A stretch of 64,000 nt of DNA from Streptomyces formicae (lineage in GTDB: Bacteria > Actinomycetota > Actinomycetes > Streptomycetales > Streptomycetaceae), in assembly GCF_022647665.1 (NCBI RefSeq), contig NZ_CP071872.1, forward strand, positions 6,572,001 to 6,636,000, given 5' to 3'. Within the stretch, counting starts at the first letter, position 1. Every line of letters begins with the position of its first letter. Below, piece by piece: positions 60,426-64,000 of the stretch. Under the pieces are notes generated by a model that was not told where the DNA came from, ran no database searches, and was given only the letters and a program-made list of their open reading frames with translations. Position numbers and translations under genes: made by a program.

Positions 60426-61190
60426 ATGAGCATCGCCCTCCCCTACATCGAGATCGACGGGTGTCCTGCCGCCGACGCGGACCCGGCCCTCCTTGCCGTG
60501 CTCCAGAGCGGGTACGGCCACTTCACGGCGATGCAGGTGCGCGGCGGACGGGTGCGCGGTCTCGCGCTGCACCTGGAGCGGCTGGACGGCGCGACGCGGG
60601 AGCTGTTCGGCAGGGGCCTGGACGGGGAGCGGGTGCGGACGCTCGTCCGGCACGCCCTCGCGTCGGCCGGGATGCGCGACGCCTCCGTACGCGTCTACGT
60701 CTACGAGACGGCCGTCGCGGTGACGGTGCGCGGACCGCAGACGATGGCGGAGGCGCCGCGGAGCCTGATGTCGGTGCCGTACCAGCGGCCGGTCGCCCAC
60801 ATCAAGCACCTGGGCGGTTTCGCACAGGGCTACTTCGGCGGCGCCGCCGCCCGCGCTGGCTACGACGACGCGCTGCTGACCGGGCCCGGCGGGGTGGTCT
60901 CGGAGGGGCACATCACCAATGTGGCCTTCTGGGACGGCACTTCGGTGGTCTGGCCGGACGCACCGGCCCTGCGCGGCATCACGATGGCGCTGCTGGAGCC
61001 GCGGCTGCTGCCGTCCGCGCGGCGCGTGGTGACGCTGGCGGACCTTCCCTCGTACCGCGCGGCCTTCCTCATGAACTCACAGGGCTTCGCGCCGGTGCGG
61101 CGGATCGACTCGACCGCCTTCGCGGTGGAGGAGGAGCTGATGGAGCGGGTCCGGGAGGCGTACGAAGAGGTGCCCCGGGACGAGGTCTGA
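60426..61190 (+). CDS. PLP-dependent class IV aminotransferase-like protein
   Basis: A 254-residue fold-type IV enzyme. The PLP lysine is in HIKHLGGFAQGYF; DDALLTGPGGVVSEGHITNVAFW is the conserved substrate and cofactor region (Glu of EGHITN), and ALRGITMALL binds the phosphate. This fits 4-amino-4-deoxychorismate lyase or a branched-chain or D-amino-acid aminotransferase; by length and sequence it is nearest the lyase-like group, but no folate gene is adjacent. ATG 60426 is chosen; a GTG nine bases earlier is possible. Confidence 0.88.
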   Translation: MSIALPYIEIDGCPAADADPALLAVLQSGYGHFTAMQVRGGRVRGLALHLERLDGATRELFGRGLDGERVRTLVRHALASAGMRDASVRVYVYETAVAVTVRGPQTMAEAPRSLMSVPYQRPVAHIKHLGGFAQGYFGGAAARAGYDDALLTGPGGVVSEGHITNVAFWDGTSVVWPDAPALRGITMALLEPRLLPSARRVVTLADLPSYRAAFLMNSQGFAPVRRIDSTAFAVEEELMERVREAYEEVPRDEV

Positions 61191-61424
61191 GGACGGTCCG
61201 CGGTCCCGGCCGACCATGCCGGACCCGGCCGTCACCCTTTCGGCGCGGCGGCCCGTACGACACGGCCGATGGAGCAGTCTCACCGCCCTGACCTGCGACA
61301 ACACTCCGCGGCAAGAGCGACACGCGGCCGAAACGGGCGAATCTGATCGTCCATCAGCAGGCGTGGCGGGCGCGTTGGCCGTTACCTCGGAGGTGAAGGA
61401 CGCGATCGCCGCCCGGAGGACGAT

Positions 61425-61985
61425 ATGCGCACCACTGCCCGCCCGCTGATAGGCCCCGCACTGGCGGCCGCCGTCTGCACCGGCATGGTCGCCGTCGTCG
61501 CCCCGGCGGTCCACGCGGCGGAGTTCGAGCCGCTGGAGATCACACCCGCGGTCGCGGCCCCCGGCACAAAGGTGACCGTGACCACGGCCGCCTGCGGCAG
61601 GGACGGCCATGGCACCGGTGATGCGCGATCGCTCGGTGCGGGCGGTTTCACGGCCTCTCCGGGCACGGGCACGGGCTCGCGCAAGGAGGTCGTGGCCGGC
61701 CGGTTCACGGTGCCGAAGGACGCGGAGCCGGGGAACTACGGCATCGGCGTGCTGTGCGACAACGGCAAGGAGGCCACCGGGGATCTGGTTGTCCAGTCCC
61801 TCGGGGGTCTCGGTAAACCCGGGCAGCTCGGGCAGCAGCCGAGCGGCCATGTGAAGACGGGCGTCGGCGGCAGCGTCGGGCCCGACACCACCCAGATCGC
61901 GGTGGGCGCGGCCGTTCTGGCCGCGACCGCTGCCGGCGGGACCTGGCTCCTGCGCCGTCGGGCGAGCGGCGCGCAGGGGAGTTGA
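61425..61985 (+). CDS. secreted protein with C-terminal membrane anchor
   Basis: A 186-residue exported protein. Signal peptide at about 1 to 31 (GPALAAAVCTGMVAVVAPAVHAA), a beta-rich domain FEPLEITPAVAAPGTKVTVTTAAC with a second Cys in GIGVLCDNGKEATGDLVVQ (possible disulfide), a Gly-rich linker and a C-terminal helix IAVGAAVLAATAAGGTWLL followed by Arg residues. This is the layout of wall-linked proteins, but no LPxTG motif is seen. CGGAGG lies six bases before ATG 61425. A class F sortase follows, so the two may work together (inference). Confidence 0.85.
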   Translation: MRTTARPLIGPALAAAVCTGMVAVVAPAVHAAEFEPLEITPAVAAPGTKVTVTTAACGRDGHGTGDARSLGAGGFTASPGTGTGSRKEVVAGRFTVPKDAEPGNYGIGVLCDNGKEATGDLVVQSLGGLGKPGQLGQQPSGHVKTGVGGSVGPDTTQIAVGAAVLAATAAGGTWLLRRRASGAQGS

Positions 61986-62080
61986 CGGAGAGCGGCGTCG
62001 GGACGGCCGGCGGGCGTGTGTCCCTGTGCGGGCCGGACCGTCCCTCGGCCACTCGGCCTCCACCGTCCTCGTACCGCCGT

Positions 62081-62118
62081 CCCCGCCCCCGTCATGCGTC
62101 CGGCTGACGGGGGCGGGG
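62081..62118 (+). terminator. hairpin between the secreted protein and sortase genes
   Basis: A perfect 14-base-pair stem CCCCGCCCCCGTCA with its complement and a ten-base loop. It ends four bases before ATG 62123, a reason to prefer the downstream sortase start at 62159. Confidence 0.75.
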
Positions 62119-62158
62119 AGCCATGTCCGAAGGAGTTCCCGAGCGCGGAGGGCTTCTG

Positions 62159-62848
62159 ATGCAGGGCGAGGGCGCCGACCGGATCGCCAGGGAGTGTCTT
62201 CAGGACGGGACTTCGACGACACGACCCAGGCGCAAGGGCGTCGGCTGGCTGCTGGCCGGCGCCGTCTGCCTCGGCACCTGGCTGGTGGGGAACGGCTCCC
62301 GCGACATCACCCCGCCCGTGCCGTCCGCCGCGGAGGCGTTCGCCGCCGGCGGGCACACCGACGCCGCCGCCGACCCGCTGCCGCCGTCCGGGCCGGTCCG
62401 TGTCCGCGTCCCCCGGATCCGAGTGGACGCCCCGGTGACGGGGCTCGGTCTGGACGCCGACGGCAGTCTCGACGTGCCGCCGGAGAAGCACCGCAACCTG
62501 GCCGGCTGGTACGAGGACGGCACCGCGCCGGGAGCGCGCGGCACGGCGATCGTGGCCGGGCACGTCGACAACGGGCGGGGCCCGGCGGTCTTCTACCACC
62601 TGGGGACGCTGAAGAAGGGCCACCGGATCGAGGTGCTCCGCGAGGACGGCCGCACGGCGGTGTTCACGGTCGACGCGGTGGAGGTGTACGAGAAGGAGGA
62701 CTTCCCGGACGGGAAGGTGTACGGGGCCAGGGACCGGGCCGAGCTGCGGGTGATCACCTGCGGCGGCGGCTTCGACAGCCGGTCGGGCTACCGGGGGAAC
62801 GTGGTGGTGTACGCGCACCTCATCGGCGTACGCGAGGACGGCTCCTAG
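62159..62848 (+). CDS. class F sortase
   Basis: A 229-residue membrane-anchored transpeptidase. An N-terminal helix (GVGWLLAGAVCLGTWLVG) precedes a sortase beta-barrel with His135 in IVAGHVDN, Cys201 in RVITCGGGFD and Arg212 in SGYRGNVVVYA, the full triad. The TC-GGG context is class F, typical of actinobacteria. I choose ATG 62159 (GGAGGG six bases upstream) over ATG 62123, whose ribosome site lies in a hairpin. The substrate is not proven; the preceding secreted gene is a candidate. Confidence 0.93.
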   Translation: MQGEGADRIARECLQDGTSTTRPRRKGVGWLLAGAVCLGTWLVGNGSRDITPPVPSAAEAFAAGGHTDAAADPLPPSGPVRVRVPRIRVDAPVTGLGLDADGSLDVPPEKHRNLAGWYEDGTAPGARGTAIVAGHVDNGRGPAVFYHLGTLKKGHRIEVLREDGRTAVFTVDAVEVYEKEDFPDGKVYGARDRAELRVITCGGGFDSRSGYRGNVVVYAHLIGVREDGS

Positions 62849-62920
62849 AGGACGGCCCTAGGGGACGGCAGCTGGAGGACGACAGCCAGAGGGCGCCCTG
62901 CCGGCCGCGCCCGTGCTGCC

Positions 62921-63703
62921 CTACGCCGGCCACTGGTCGAACGCGAGCTTCGCGACCAGCGAGAACACGACGACGAGGAGCACGCCGCGGACGAACTCCG
63001 CGCCCTTGCGCAGCGCCATCCGCGCCCCGAGCATGCCGCCCGCGAGGTTGAAGACGGCCATCAGAGCGGCCAGTTGCCACAGGACGGTGCCCTGGTAGGC
63101 GAACATCGCGAGGGCGCCCGCGTTGGTGCAGACGTTGACGATCTTGGCGGTGGCGGAGGCCGTGACCAGGTCGAGGTGGAGCACCGCGGTGAGCGCGAGG
63201 ACGAGGAAGGTGCCGGTGCCGGGGCCGAAGAGGCCGTCGTAGAAGCCGATCCCGCCGCCGACGAGCACGATCGCGGCGATGACGCGGGCGCGGGTGGCGG
63301 TGCGGCGGCCGTCCTGGGCGGCGCCGAAGGAGGGGCGCAGCATCACGAACGCGGCGACGCCCAGCAGCACCACCATGATCACGGGGCGGAGCACCTCGCT
63401 GCTGATGCCGGCGGCGAAGAACGCGCCGGCCATGGAGCCCGCGAGGGCGGTGAGCCCGATCCGTACGGCCGTCCCCACCTGGACGGGGGCCTTGCGGACG
63501 TATGTCACGGCCGCGCCCGATGTGCCGACGATGGCGACCGCCTTGTTGGTGCCGAGGATGTGGGCGGCGGGTACGTGCGGCATGCCGAGGAGCAGCGCCG
63601 GCAGGAGGAGCAGTCCGCCGCCGCCCACCACCGCGTCGATCCAGCCGGCCGCGGCCGCGGCGAGGCAGAGGAAGACGAGCGTGGTCAGCGATATGTCGGG
63701 CAT
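62921..63703 (-). CDS. TauE/SafE (TSUP) family permease
   Basis: A 260-residue membrane protein with about eight helices in two repeated halves: AAAAAGWIDAVVGGGGLLLLPALL then GTNKAVAIVGTSGAAVTYV in the first, GGGIGFYDGLFGPGTGTFLVLAL and ATAKIVNVCTNAGALAMFAYQG in the second. The G-x-DGLFGPG-T motif is diagnostic. The family exports sulfite, sulfoacetate or related organic anions; the substrate here is unknown. It converges with the sortase gene. Confidence 0.94.
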   Translation of the reverse strand: MPDISLTTLVFLCLAAAAAGWIDAVVGGGGLLLLPALLLGMPHVPAAHILGTNKAVAIVGTSGAAVTYVRKAPVQVGTAVRIGLTALAGSMAGAFFAAGISSEVLRPVIMVVLLGVAAFVMLRPSFGAAQDGRRTATRARVIAAIVLVGGGIGFYDGLFGPGTGTFLVLALTAVLHLDLVTASATAKIVNVCTNAGALAMFAYQGTVLWQLAALMAVFNLAGGMLGARMALRKGAEFVRGVLLVVVFSLVAKLAFDQWPA

Positions 63704-63740
63704 GGCCGCGACCCTACGAAGCAGATGCGTGTGCCGTCCA

Positions 63741-63941
63741 TCATTCTCGGGAGAGTTGAGCTACGTCTGAGGTTCCGCCGGCGGGTATCCGGTCGGGGGC
63801 GGGCGGCGCGGCCGGCGCGCCCGCCACGACGAGCACGGTGGCGGTGAGCGCGCTGGCGCCGGCGAGCGTGAGGGCGAGGCCGCGTCGGGCGGCTTCGCCG
63901 GTGAGGCGGGTGGGGCGGGTGGGTCTGCGGTGGCGTGCCAC
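63741..63941 (-). CDS. small exported or membrane-anchored peptide
   Basis: A 66-residue protein from GTG 63941, with GAGGAG about nine bases upstream. A basic start (ARHRRPTRPTRLTGEAARRG) precedes a hydrophobic helix (LALTLAGASALTATVLVVAG) and a short Pro/Ala-rich outer tail. The frame extends upstream but without coding character. Function unknown; many such small Streptomyces proteins lie beside transporters. Confidence 0.5.
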   Translation of the reverse strand: MARHRRPTRPTRLTGEAARRGLALTLAGASALTATVLVVAGAPAAPPAPDRIPAGGTSDVAQLSRE

Positions 63942-64000
63942 GGGTGCGGGCTCCTCGGGACGACGGGGAAGGGCGGGGAAGGGCCGCAACGGAACGGCAG

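Overview
The window is high-GC actinobacterial DNA, almost certainly from a Streptomyces chromosome. The evidence is GC-rich codon use, GTG starts, an hrdA-type sigma gene beside dnaG, nasA with a candidate GlnR box, a [2Fe-2S] SoxR and a class F sortase. No search could be run, so family names come from motifs and length.

Two halves differ in character. From about 1 to 39.7 kb the DNA is accessory. It begins with a hypothetical/glycosyltransferase pair. A 1484-residue secreted DNRLRE/FG-GAP/lectin protein is then divergently transcribed from a 2117-residue Rhs (polymorphic toxin) protein. After the Rhs gene lies a graveyard of orphan Rhs toxin tips and a broken membrane (probable immunity) gene. 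Two intact insertion sequences follow: an IS701-family element with a CTAG target duplication and an IS4-family element. Next come a HEPN-like gene, a nonsense-mutated TnsA-like gene, broken plasmid/ICE-like genes, two HNH endonuclease copies, one truncated, and then a complete type I-E CRISPR-Cas locus. The cas operon runs leftward as cas3-cse1-cse2-cas7-cas5-cas6e-cas1-cas2, with overlapping or closely spaced genes. It is followed by a leader and 17 repeats. A degenerate trailer repeat is separated from the array by a 666-bp element with 32-bp perfect terminal inverted repeats and a 9-bp target duplication. A second mini-array of two good repeats and one decayed repeat sits upstream of cas3. 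The accessory part ends with IS3-family fragments and a tyrosine integrase whose start is about 100 bp from the 3' end of a CAU-anticodon tRNA, so much of this half may be an integrated island.

From about 39.8 kb to the end the DNA looks like conserved core: one CAU tRNA and two tRNA-Asn genes, a YtxH-like protein, an FGGY kinase, a heterodimeric ABC exporter with complementary degenerate ATP sites, hrdA, dnaG, a FAD-dependent reductase, dgt, a CbiX-type chelatase, nasA, cutA, an FMN reductase divergent from soxR, a class IV aminotransferase, a secreted protein next to a class F sortase, and a TauE/SafE exporter. Tandem GC hairpin repeats lie on both sides of dnaG, and a 162-bp MITE-like element lies between the reductase and dgt.

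The most notable observations are the mobile element inside the terminal CRISPR repeat, the layered Rhs tip remnants, and the CRISPR-Cas locus beside an integrase and tRNA. I found no convincing wholly new multi-gene system. The best candidates for new biology are the 666-bp element, the Rhs C-terminal toxin with its uncertain immunity gene, and the HEPN-like protein.
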